DNA of 64,000 nt. Source: Vulcanimicrobium winogradskyi. GTDB lineage: Bacteria > Vulcanimicrobiota > Vulcanimicrobiia > Vulcanimicrobiales > Vulcanimicrobiaceae. This document shows, one piece after another, positions 40,874 to 48,385 of the stretch; position 1 is the stretch's first letter; each line of letters begins with the position of its first letter. The stretch spans positions 248,001 through 312,000 of the forward strand of contig PLDA01000002.1 in NCBI GenBank assembly GCA_003134965.1, in the 5' to 3' direction. The position numbers and the translations under genes were made by a program. The notes under the pieces were generated by a model. The model saw nothing but the letters and a program-made list of their open reading frames with translations. It was not told the DNA's origin and did not search any database.

Positions 40874-40913
40874 AAAAAGGGACGGGTCGCCCAGGCGACC
40901 CGTCCTTTATTTT
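40874..40913. terminator. Bidirectional intrinsic terminator
   Basis: A perfect 12-bp stem, GGACGGGTCGCC (40880-40891) and GGCGACCCGTCC (40894-40905), with a CA loop centre, followed by TTTATTTT and preceded by AAAAA. The A-tract on the left serves as U-tract for transcripts coming from the right, so it ends both the 46-residue gene and the convergent DUF6249-like gene. Confidence 0.9.
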
Positions 40914-40927
40914 GCCCCGCCCAGAGG

Positions 40928-41545
40928 TCAGCGCAGGTCGGGCGGGGGGACTGGTTTGGAGAGCTCCTCGAACCGCGGGCGGCCGGGCTGGTCGGCCCAC
41001 GGCGGGGGCGTCACCGTTCCGAAACCGGCATGCGGCGGCGGCGGGGCGCCCGGAGGCGGCTGGGGCGGCGGCGGGATGAACGTGATTCGGGGGTCGACGC
41101 CCGGCAGTTGCGCGCCGGAGAGCACCGCGATGATGATCTGGGCGATCCCGACGAACATCGGGATCAAGCCGCCCAGGATGAACGGGTTCCCGCTGAAGCC
41201 GTGGAACGCGATCCCGAGGCCCAAAGTGATCGCGAGTCCGATCAGCGCCAGGCGAATCCCCTTGTAGAGCGCGCGCTGCGGATCGTCTTCCGGCGTGGCC
41301 CATGCAGCCGGCGCCGGCTGCGGCGTCCATTGCTGCTGCGGCGCACCCGGTGGCGGCCAGGGCGAGCCGGCGCGCCGCCAAGCCTTGTAGGCGTTCTTGT
41401 CGGTGAAATCCGGGGGCGGCATCATGCCGCGCCGGAGCATCTCCATACGCTCGTGGTGCTTGAGCACGCGCATCACGATCCAGGCCACCACCGGCCCCCC
41501 GAAGATGCAGACGATCGCAATGGCTCCAACGAAATTGTCGCTCAT
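40928..41545 (-). CDS. DUF6249-like membrane protein
   Basis: 205 residues. One N-terminal membrane helix (about 4-22), then VMRVLKHHERMEMLRRGMMP, a pattern shared by DUF6249-type small membrane proteins, a Pro-rich linker, two further membrane helices (about 103-150) and a long Pro-rich tail. It begins two bases after the DUF4097-type gene stop. Possibly a regulator or anti-sigma-like partner of the envelope-stress locus, but without direct evidence. Confidence 0.7.
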   Translation of the reverse strand: MSDNFVGAIAIVCIFGGPVVAWIVMRVLKHHERMEMLRRGMMPPPDFTDKNAYKAWRRAGSPWPPPGAPQQQWTPQPAPAAWATPEDDPQRALYKGIRLALIGLAITLGLGIAFHGFSGNPFILGGLIPMFVGIAQIIIAVLSGAQLPGVDPRITFIPPPPQPPPGAPPPPHAGFGTVTPPPWADQPGRPRFEELSKPVPPPDLR

Positions 41546-41547
41546 GA

Positions 41548-42468
41548 CTAGACGCTCGCTCCCGGAGTGATGGTGATTGGGCCGTCCGCTGTGGAGACCT
41601 CGAAATGCCCGCGGCCCGAACCGAGCCGGATGACGCTGCGCTGATCGTCGCTCTCCGTGATCGTGAACCCGGAGACGCGAACGCGCCCGTCGCCGGCGTG
41701 GGCGCTGACGATCGCATCGCTGTTGCCGGTGAACGAGAGGACGACGCGCCCCTCGCGCGTGGTCAGCGTACCGTCGACCGCGCGCACGTCGACGCCGACG
41801 ATGCGGCCGGAACTGCTGGTACCGTTGATCCGGTCGGCCCCGACGCGAGTGAGATAGATGCGTCCGTCGCGCGTGTTCGCGGCGATGTCGGAGCCCTGCA
41901 CGTCGACCATCGTAATCCGGCCGCGGCCGGTGCTGATGTCGACGTCGCCGCGGTGATCGCGCACCTTGATCGCACCGTCGGGGAGGTGGGCGAGCAGCTT
42001 CGTGCGCAGCCCGCTGACGTCGATGTCGCCCGCGCTGGCGAACTCGACCCGCGCCAGCGAGGGTACGGTGATGCGCAGCTCGTGCCGGAAGCTGCCGAGC
42101 ACGAAACGTTTGGGACTCGGCCCGGACGAGGAGACCCTCACGACGTCGAGCGACTGCTGCGCCGTCACCGGCACGACTTCGCCGGTGACGATTCCGGATC
42201 GCTGAAGCGACTCGTCGACGCGCACCGCTGCACCGCTGTCGGCCTGCAGCACGACGTCGACGTCGTGGACGTCGATCACGACGCGCGGGGCCAAGCCGGC
42301 CACGAACGAACGATGGAGCCGGTCGGAAGCGTCGGCCCCGAGCTGGGGCGCCGAGAGCAGGCCGAGCGGCGGGTAGACCCTGCCGCCGGCGATCGCCTCG
42401 GTGGCGAGCCCGACGATGGCGAGCTCCGCGACGACCAAGGCGCCGATGAGGGTCGAGCGGGAAATCAT
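41548..42468 (-). CDS. Exported DUF4097-like beta-helix protein
   Basis: 306 residues. One N-terminal hydrophobic stretch (signal or anchor, about 5-27), followed by repeated turns of a right-handed beta-helix: GDIDVSGL, GAIKVRDHRGDVDISTGRG, GRIYLTRVG, SSGRIVGVDV, AGDGRVRVSG and DGPITI. This is the DUF4097/adhesin-like pattern, widespread in envelope proteins next to ECF sigma and anti-sigma genes. It is divergent from the sigma factor gene with about 105 bases between starts. Confidence 0.8.
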   Translation of the reverse strand: MISRSTLIGALVVAELAIVGLATEAIAGGRVYPPLGLLSAPQLGADASDRLHRSFVAGLAPRVVIDVHDVDVVLQADSGAAVRVDESLQRSGIVTGEVVPVTAQQSLDVVRVSSSGPSPKRFVLGSFRHELRITVPSLARVEFASAGDIDVSGLRTKLLAHLPDGAIKVRDHRGDVDISTGRGRITMVDVQGSDIAANTRDGRIYLTRVGADRINGTSSSGRIVGVDVRAVDGTLTTREGRVVLSFTGNSDAIVSAHAGDGRVRVSGFTITESDDQRSVIRLGSGRGHFEVSTADGPITITPGASV

Positions 42469-42573
42469 ACCCCATGTACGACCCGCGGGCCGCAGGGTTT
42501 CGGACCCGGCCCTCCGCCTGCCGTGCCGCCGGCGGCGAAACCGCCGCCGGCCTCAGACGTACATGAGGACAGC

Positions 42574-43140
42574 ATGCCAGCTGCGCTCGCGGTGGAACCG
42601 CCGGTAGCAGCGCCGGTCGTCGACGACCAGGCGCTGATTGCAGCTGTCCTCGCCGGGAGTTCCCAGGCGTTCGAGGAGATCGTCACCCGTTACCAGCGCG
42701 CGGTCTACAACCTCGCCGTCCGGACGCTCCGTGACTCCAACGAAGCCCAGGACGCCACCCAGGAGGCGTTCTTCAAGGCCTACCGGGCCCTCCACACGTT
42801 CCGGCCCGGCGCCAAGTTCTCGACCTGGATCTTCACGATCTGCTACCGGCTGTGCTGCGACAAGCTCTCGAAGCGCAAACGGATCTCCGGCGACGAGCTC
42901 CCCGACCGCGCGGACCCTTCCGCCGGCCCGGAGATGCTCGCCGAACGCAGCGACGAGGCTGTGCGGCTGCGCGCGGCGATCGACGCCCTCCCCGAGAAGT
43001 ATCGGACGGTCGTCACGCTGTACCATCTGCAGGGGAAGCAGTACGATGAGATTGCAACCGTGTTAAACCTTCCGCTCGGTACGGTGAAAACGCACCTGTT
43101 TCGAGCAAAGGAACAACTCCGGAAGGCACTGAGCCCATGA
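42574..43140 (+). CDS. ECF sigma factor (RpoE-like)
   Basis: 188 residues from ATG with GAGGA upstream. Region 2: FEEIVTRYQRAVYNLAVRTL and EAQDATQEAFFKAYRALHTF; region 2.3-2.4: FSTWIFTICYRLCCDKLSKRKR; region 4: LPEKYRTVVTLYHLQGKQYDEIATVLNLPLGTVKTHLFRAKEQL. Typical SigE-type ECF. It overlaps the putative anti-sigma gene (ATGA). It probably responds to envelope stress together with the two-component genes downstream. Confidence 0.93.
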   Translation: MPAALAVEPPVAAPVVDDQALIAAVLAGSSQAFEEIVTRYQRAVYNLAVRTLRDSNEAQDATQEAFFKAYRALHTFRPGAKFSTWIFTICYRLCCDKLSKRKRISGDELPDRADPSAGPEMLAERSDEAVRLRAAIDALPEKYRTVVTLYHLQGKQYDEIATVLNLPLGTVKTHLFRAKEQLRKALSP

Positions 43141-43499
43141 CGCACGACGACGACTTCGCCGACCTCGACCGCATGCTCGCGGCGCTCCCGCTCGAGGAGC
43201 CGCCGGCCGCCTTGCGTTCGCGCATCCTGACCTCGACGGTCTACCGGCCTGCCCCCGCCGTTCACGCGTGGGAATTCTGGCTGGTCGGAACGGTCCTGGC
43301 GCTCGCGGCCTGGCTGTTATGGCTCGTGGCGACCGTCCCGCATGCCGGCGAGCGATTCGCCGACCTGACCGCGCGGCTCGTGGAGCAAGGCGGCCTGACC
43401 TCGCTGACCACCCTTCTGTGGCTCGCCGTCGGAATCTCCACGGCGTGGTGGATCTCGCAGCTGTCGTTCCCGACCGCACGGCGCGTCCGGAGCCGATGA
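43137..43499 (+). CDS. Putative anti-sigma factor (membrane protein)
   Basis: 120 residues with an acidic, Leu-rich N terminus (DDDFADLDRMLAALPLEEPP) suited to bind the sigma factor, and two membrane helices (about 43-66 and 87-107). ATG overlaps the sigma stop and its own stop overlaps the response regulator start, so sigma, this protein and the two-component genes are in one coupled operon. No zinc HxxxCxxC motif is seen. Confidence 0.7.
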   Translation: MTHDDDFADLDRMLAALPLEEPPAALRSRILTSTVYRPAPAVHAWEFWLVGTVLALAAWLLWLVATVPHAGERFADLTARLVEQGGLTSLTTLLWLAVGISTAWWISQLSFPTARRVRSR

Positions 43500-44200
43500 C
43501 CTCGGGCGGCGCTTCGGCCCTGCCGGAGGAACGGCGCAAGTACAAGATCCTCCTGGTCGAGGATGACCCGCAAATCATCCGCGTGTTGAAGCTCGAGCTC
43601 GAGCACGAAGGCTACGAGGTCGACACCGCAGCCGACGGTTTGTCGGGGCTCGAGAAAGCGCTCAAGGAACCCGACCTCGTCGTGCTCGATCTCATGCTAC
43701 CGAAGCTCGACGGGATGGAAGTCGCATCGCGCGTGCGCGCGAAGTCGCGCGTCCCGATCATCATGCTGACGGCGAAAGATCGCATCCCCGACCGCGTCGC
43801 CGGGCTCGACCGCGGCGCCGACGACTACGTCGTGAAGCCGTTCTCGATCGAAGAGCTGCTGGCGCGGATTCGCGCGCGTCTGCGCGATCGCGATCCGCAA
43901 GAGAACCTGCTCACCGTCAAGGACCTGGTGATGGACCGCGACCGGCACGAGGTCTCGCGGGGCGGCGCCCAGATCCACCTCACCGCGAAAGAATACGCGC
44001 TGCTCGAGTACTTGCTGTTGCACCGCAACAAGGTCCACTCACGTGACGAGCTGTTCAACGGCGTGTGGGGCAGCGATTTCCTCGGCGACTCGAACTTGAT
44101 CGACGTCTACATCCGCTACCTGCGCGGTAAGATCGACGACTCGTTCGAGGACAAGCTCATCCAGACCGTGCGCGGCGTCGGGTACGCGCTCAAAGAATAA
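43496..44200 (+). CDS. OmpR/PhoB-family response regulator
   Basis: 234 residues. Receiver domain with acidic pair EDD at 22-24, phospho-acceptor Asp65 in VVLDLMLP, Thr/Ser and KPFSIEELLARI; C-terminal winged helix with LTAKEYALLEYLL and SNLIDVYIRYLRGKID ending in TVRGVGYALKE. It is coupled to the gene before by ATGA. The kinase gene follows 31 bases later. Confidence 0.95.
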   Translation: MTSGGASALPEERRKYKILLVEDDPQIIRVLKLELEHEGYEVDTAADGLSGLEKALKEPDLVVLDLMLPKLDGMEVASRVRAKSRVPIIMLTAKDRIPDRVAGLDRGADDYVVKPFSIEELLARIRARLRDRDPQENLLTVKDLVMDRDRHEVSRGGAQIHLTAKEYALLEYLLLHRNKVHSRDELFNGVWGSDFLGDSNLIDVYIRYLRGKIDDSFEDKLIQTVRGVGYALKE

Positions 44201-44231
44201 GAACGCTGCGAGCCGCAGCCCGAGATCGTAC

Positions 44232-45662
44232 GTGAACTCGCTCCGCACGCGAATCGCGGTATTCTACGCCGTGCTGATCGTCGTCGTGATCGCGCTCGGC
44301 GCCGTCGCGATCGATTTCGCGCTGCGCTCGGTACTGATCGATCAGACGAAGCTCAACCTGGCCCAGACCGCCGAAGACTTCAAGAACAATGCGGTCGAGG
44401 CGACGACGTTCGGGTTCAGCGGGCAGGGGCCGCTGACGACAGTCCTCTCGAAACGAGACACGCTCGACCACTGGGCCGCCGGACACCAGTACATCCAGAT
44501 CGACACGGTCCCCGGACAGGTGCTCGGCAAGAGCTCGAACCTGGGTGGGTTCACGATCCCGCCGTGGGCGCCGAACGGAAAGGACAGCGCGTACGAAGAC
44601 GTGCACGTCGGCGGCGAGCGGCCCGCGACGATCCTCGTGCTGCACCGCGTGCTGTTCGATGCCGAGCAGCGACCGATCGCGATCATCCACGTCGGCGAAC
44701 GGCTCGACATCGTCAACCAGCTCCTGTCGCGCGCGCGCACCATCCTGCTCGGCATCACGATCGCCGCGATGATCGTCATCGTGGTGGCGTCGTATTTCAT
44801 CGCGAAGTCGGCGATCGATCCGATCGAGCGTCTGACCGGCGCGGTCGCCGAGATCGGCTCCGAGCGCCTCGACCGCCGGCTGCGCTGGAAGCGGCACGAT
44901 GAGCTGGGCCGTCTCGCGAGCGCGTTCGACGCGATGCTCGACCGGCTGCAATCGGCCTTCGCGCGCGAACGGCAGTTCATCAGCGACGCCTCGCACGAGC
45001 TGCGTACGCCGCTGACCGTCATCAACGCGAACGCGCAGATGCTGCAGCGCTGGGGCGATCGCGATCCGGAACTGACGCGCACCTCGCTTGAGGCGATCGC
45101 CGAAGAGAGCGGCCGCCTCGCGGGGATGGTGTCGGGGATGCTCACGCTCGCGAAGGCCGAGGCCGGCGACGCGATCCCGAAGGAGCCGCTCGTCCTCGAG
45201 CGGCTGGTCGACGACGTCGTCGCGCACGCGCAGGAACGCGCGGCGGCGAAAGGTCTGACGCTGGCGGCGCACCACCCCAAGGGCGCGAGCACGATCGTGA
45301 TCGGCGACGCGGGGCTGCTGCGCCAACTGATCGGGAATCTGATCGACAACGCCCTGAAGTTCACCGAAGCCGGCCGCGTCGACGTCAGCGTCCGCCGTGA
45401 GGACGGGCAAGCCGTCGTCGAGGTGACCGACAGCGGGCCGGGGATCGACGGCGCGGCCGCCGACCGGTTGTTCGACCGGTTCTTTCGCGGCGACCCCTCG
45501 CACGCCCGAACCGTCGAAGGAACAGGGCTCGGGCTTGCGATCGTGCGCAGCATCGCGCGCGTTCATGGTGGGACCGTCGCGGCGCAGGCGCGGCAGGAAG
45601 GGGGCTCGACCTTTTCGGTCAGCCTGCCCGCGGAGCCGGATTCCTTCACCGAGGGCTCATGA
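44232..45662 (+). CDS. Sensor histidine kinase
   Basis: 476 residues from GTG. Two membrane helices (about 8-32 and 168-191) flank a 135-residue extracytoplasmic sensor. HAMP domain follows (192-245), then the H-box with His255 in SDASHELRTPLTVI, N-box NLIDNALKFTEA, and G boxes VTDSGPGID and GTGLGLAIVRSIARVHGG. It should phosphorylate the upstream regulator. Confidence 0.95.
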   Translation: MNSLRTRIAVFYAVLIVVVIALGAVAIDFALRSVLIDQTKLNLAQTAEDFKNNAVEATTFGFSGQGPLTTVLSKRDTLDHWAAGHQYIQIDTVPGQVLGKSSNLGGFTIPPWAPNGKDSAYEDVHVGGERPATILVLHRVLFDAEQRPIAIIHVGERLDIVNQLLSRARTILLGITIAAMIVIVVASYFIAKSAIDPIERLTGAVAEIGSERLDRRLRWKRHDELGRLASAFDAMLDRLQSAFARERQFISDASHELRTPLTVINANAQMLQRWGDRDPELTRTSLEAIAEESGRLAGMVSGMLTLAKAEAGDAIPKEPLVLERLVDDVVAHAQERAAAKGLTLAAHHPKGASTIVIGDAGLLRQLIGNLIDNALKFTEAGRVDVSVRREDGQAVVEVTDSGPGIDGAAADRLFDRFFRGDPSHARTVEGTGLGLAIVRSIARVHGGTVAAQARQEGGSTFSVSLPAEPDSFTEGS

Positions 45663-45693
45663 CGCGGCTCAGAGGCGGGCGTACGATGGCTAG

Positions 45694-46791
45694 GTGGACG
45701 TCCTCCGGTTCCTAGCCCCGCGGTGGATAGCCGCGGGGCTCGGCCTGTTGCTCACCGCTCTCGCTCAAGCCCCGACCCCGGCGGTCGCGGGGTCGTCTTC
45801 GGTCGATGCCGGCGACCAGGTCGTGGTCAACGTCACCGTCCGCGGCAGGGGCAACGACGTCGCGGTCCGCGTCTGGGACCGCCCGAGCGTCCAGGTCGAC
45901 TACGCCGAGGAAGGCGCCCCGGCGCTCGAGCGCCACGTCGTCGCGTTCGGGACGGGCCGCTTCCCGCTGGTCCAGCAGATCCCACCGCAGCTCTTCGGCA
46001 TGCCCGCCGGCGGAGGCGGCGCGCTGCCGCCTGAGGAGTTCCCGTTCGCCGGCTTTCGGCCCGGGCCGCACGACGTCGTGAGCATCGCCGCCCCCGAGGG
46101 ATCGCATCTCGTGATCACCGTGCCGGCGACGACCGGGATCCTCGAGCTGCGGGTCGGCGGCGGACAGACGACCATCGAAGGCTACCGCGGCGCCAACCTG
46201 TTCGTCGTGCAGAACCAGGGACGCGTGCAGTTGACCGGTGCGACGACGACCGCGTTCGTGCAGATGAACTACGGCGCGTTCTACGCCGCCGACGGGACGT
46301 TCGACCGCATCCGCCTGCGCGGCATCGCGGCGCACGACGTGTTCGAACGCTGCCGCAGCAAGCAGATCGAGGCGACGAGCATCGCCGGCTCGATCGTGTA
46401 CGACGGCGGCGCGTTTGATCCGGGCCTGGCGCGCTTCGAGTCCCAGACCGGCAACATCGCGCTCGGCGTCACGTCGCCCGCGCAGCTGACGGGGCGCTCG
46501 GCCGAGGGCCATGTGCTCACGCTCTTCGATCAGCGCGGGACGGTGAACGTCGTTCAGCACGGTGAGGGTGAAGCGGTCGCGACGGTCGGTAGCGGCGGCG
46601 CGCTGGTGAACGCGATCAGCGGCCGCGGCAACGTCTACTTCTACGACGGCACGCTGCTGAGCCGGCGACCCGTGACGCCGGAATGGCGCCAGCTGCATCT
46701 GCTGTTCAACACGCACCGCAAGAACGCGACCGTTGCCGCGCCGCGGCCCGACCGGGCGCCGCGCCGCGGCCCCGGCGCGCTCCGCCCCTAG
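45694..46791 (+). CDS. Exported beta-rich protein downstream of the two-component genes
   Basis: 365 residues from GTG, with a signal peptide (hydrophobic 10-33). Its repeats (NDVAVRVWDRPSVQVDY and GILELRVGGGQTTIEGYRG; TGNIALGVTSP, GSIVYDG) resemble the beta-helix turns of the DUF4097-type protein on the other side of the sigma gene, though sequences are diverged. Located 31 bases after the kinase gene, it may be part of the signal-producing or stress-protecting envelope set. A Pro/Arg-rich tail ends the protein. Confidence 0.72.
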   Translation: MDVLRFLAPRWIAAGLGLLLTALAQAPTPAVAGSSSVDAGDQVVVNVTVRGRGNDVAVRVWDRPSVQVDYAEEGAPALERHVVAFGTGRFPLVQQIPPQLFGMPAGGGGALPPEEFPFAGFRPGPHDVVSIAAPEGSHLVITVPATTGILELRVGGGQTTIEGYRGANLFVVQNQGRVQLTGATTTAFVQMNYGAFYAADGTFDRIRLRGIAAHDVFERCRSKQIEATSIAGSIVYDGGAFDPGLARFESQTGNIALGVTSPAQLTGRSAEGHVLTLFDQRGTVNVVQHGEGEAVATVGSGGALVNAISGRGNVYFYDGTLLSRRPVTPEWRQLHLLFNTHRKNATVAAPRPDRAPRRGPGALRP

Positions 46792-46797
46792 CCTTCG

Positions 46798-47223
46798 TTA
46801 CAGCAGAAACTTGCGGAGCAGCGCGACGTCGAGCTTGAACGTGTGCTGCGGGATCACCGCTTCGACGACGTAGCCGCACGCCGTAAAGAACCGCTGCGCG
46901 GCCTGATCGTGGAATACCGGCACGGTCACCTTGTGACAGTTGTAGTAGTTCGAGAGCTCCTCCGCGCGCGAGACGAGGAGCCGCCCGACGCCGCGCCGGC
47001 GCTGCGAAGGGACGACGTAGAGCGCATCGACGTGCCCCAGCGAAGCGGCGATGCGCAGCCGCAGCACGCCGACCAGCTCGCCGTCATCGCGCGCGATCAC
47101 GTCGTGCTGCTGCTCGTGCCACACGACGCGGAAGTTCCATAGCTCGGTCCGCCAGTCGCGGTCGTGCACCTTCCAGAACGCGTCGGTCTCGCCGGGCTTC
47201 GCCGTCTCGATCTCAAGCGACAT
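46798..47223 (-). CDS. GNAT family N-acetyltransferase
   Basis: 141 residues from ATG at 47223 (MSLEIETAKPGET), an upstream start would overlap the neighbour more. VDALYVVPSQRRRGVGRLLVSRAEEL holds the acetyl-CoA loop, and FHDQAAQRFFTACGYV is typical of GNAT C termini. It overlaps the end of the metallo-beta-lactamase gene by 11 bases, so they are co-transcribed. Substrate unknown. Confidence 0.82.
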   Translation of the reverse strand: MSLEIETAKPGETDAFWKVHDRDWRTELWNFRVVWHEQQHDVIARDDGELVGVLRLRIAASLGHVDALYVVPSQRRRGVGRLLVSRAEELSNYYNCHKVTVPVFHDQAAQRFFTACGYVVEAVIPQHTFKLDVALLRKFLL

Positions 47224-47989
47224 CGTACGTCCAGCCGTCATATGCGGCGAGCGTCTTGATCCCGGTCGCGTCCTCGAGCTCGTACGCCAAACGCTTCGGA
47301 TCGCGTTCCAGCATGCGCGTGCTGAAGTGCGACATGATGGCGACGGCTGGGCGAATCCCTTCGATCAGCGCACGCGCGTCGTCGTACGTCAGGTGGTCGA
47401 CGTCCATCGAATCGCGGTAGCGCAGCACGTTGAGCACCAGCACGTCGGGCGCTTGCGTCCGGTAGTCCTCGACGATCGCGTCGAAGTAGCGCGTGCACGG
47501 CAGGTATGACACGCGCGCGGCCGGGGTGCGGAAGTGGAGTCCGTACGTCTCCACCGGGTGCTGCAGGCGCAGCGACGCGCGCAGCTCGACGTCGCCGATC
47601 GCGAACGGGCCACCGTTCGCTTCGACGATCCACTCGCGCGGCACGAACCGGCGCGCGTACGGCAGCACGACCGGCTCCTGGCCCTCGTCGAGCGCGTCGC
47701 GCGGGGCGCACAGCGCGCCACGCGGGCGCCAGCCGCCCTGACACATCGCCTCGATCATCGCGTTGACGTCGCCGGAGTGGTCGAGGTGCTTGTGCGAGAG
47801 CACGATCGCGTCGAGCGACGCCGGGTCACACGTTGGAAGCTGCGCAAGCGCGCGGACGAGCGCGCCGGGGCCGGGATCGACGTGGATGTTCGTCCCGTCA
47901 GTCTGCAGCCAGAAGCCGGCCGAGGAGCGGATCTGCTTGGCGACGACCCAGCGGGCGCCACCGGTGCCGAGGAAACGCAGCGTTACCAC
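47213..47989 (-). CDS. Metallo-beta-lactamase fold hydrolase
   Basis: 258 residues from GTG at 47989 (VVTLRFLGTGGARWV). The metal motif is HKHLDH (66-71) in LSHKHLDHSGD, followed by later histidine and aspartate ligands (LQHPVETYG, DVDHLTYDD, MSHFSTRM). The pattern resembles RNase Z/AtsA-like or phosphodiesterase MBL proteins (FLGTGG start). Reaction not predictable. A palindrome-like site lies about 90 bases upstream. Confidence 0.82.
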   Translation of the reverse strand: MVTLRFLGTGGARWVVAKQIRSSAGFWLQTDGTNIHVDPGPGALVRALAQLPTCDPASLDAIVLSHKHLDHSGDVNAMIEAMCQGGWRPRGALCAPRDALDEGQEPVVLPYARRFVPREWIVEANGGPFAIGDVELRASLRLQHPVETYGLHFRTPAARVSYLPCTRYFDAIVEDYRTQAPDVLVLNVLRYRDSMDVDHLTYDDARALIEGIRPAVAIMSHFSTRMLERDPKRLAYELEDATGIKTLAAYDGWTYDVA

Positions 47990-48073
47990 GAGCCCGGCGT
48001 TCGCAGGGCTGCGAAGGCTCACCCTGGTCTCCGTCGGCGATCGCCGGCAGGGAAGGCGCACGGTCGTCGATAT

Positions 48074-48088
48074 TTAAGGTTCGCCTAA
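48074..48088. promoter_or_regulatory. Imperfect palindrome resembling DtxR/MntR-type metal-regulator sites
   Basis: TTAAGGTTCGCCTAA in an A+T-richer stretch between the metallo-beta-lactamase gene and the pseudogene. TTA-x-G and C-x-TAA half-sites resemble those of DtxR/MntR-family repressors, although the match is only partial. It could control the minus-strand MBL-GNAT genes. Confidence 0.25.
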
Positions 48089-48118
48089 TTTTCTTGTTAG
48101 GAACTCCTTTTCCCGACC

Positions 48119-48303
48119 CGCTCGCTCGTCCCGGCCGTCGCCGCCGCCGTCGCATTGGCGGGGTGGTCTGCTTGCTCCGCGCCCGTCCGAGGCGATCCCG
48201 GTCTTCGCGCGCCGGTACGACCTCTCGTGCCAGGCGTGCCATACGGCGATCCCGCACCTGAGCGCATTCGGCGAGGCGTTTCGGGCGCGCGCGGCCGGCG
48301 AAC
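48119..48303 (+). pseudogene. Decayed gene for a secreted CXXCH (cytochrome c-like) protein
   Basis: From 48192 one frame reads AIPVFARRYDLSCQACHTAIP followed by LSAFGEAFRAR, the N-terminal signature of exported haem proteins of the 'FARRYxxSCxxCHxxxPxLxxFG' type. A signal-peptide-like stretch (LVPAVAAAVALAGWSACSA) lies just upstream in a different frame with no start codon, and the similarity ends after about 40 codons, near the LuxR gene. A frameshift plus a 3' deletion explains this. The 48062-48385 gap holds no other gene. Confidence 0.5.
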
Positions 48304-48385
48304 CATGTAAGTCCCTGGTAAGTCTCGCGCGCGATACTGGCCCCCGGTCTCCTCTCATGCTCGGGGTTGGCGGAAGGAGTGTCCC

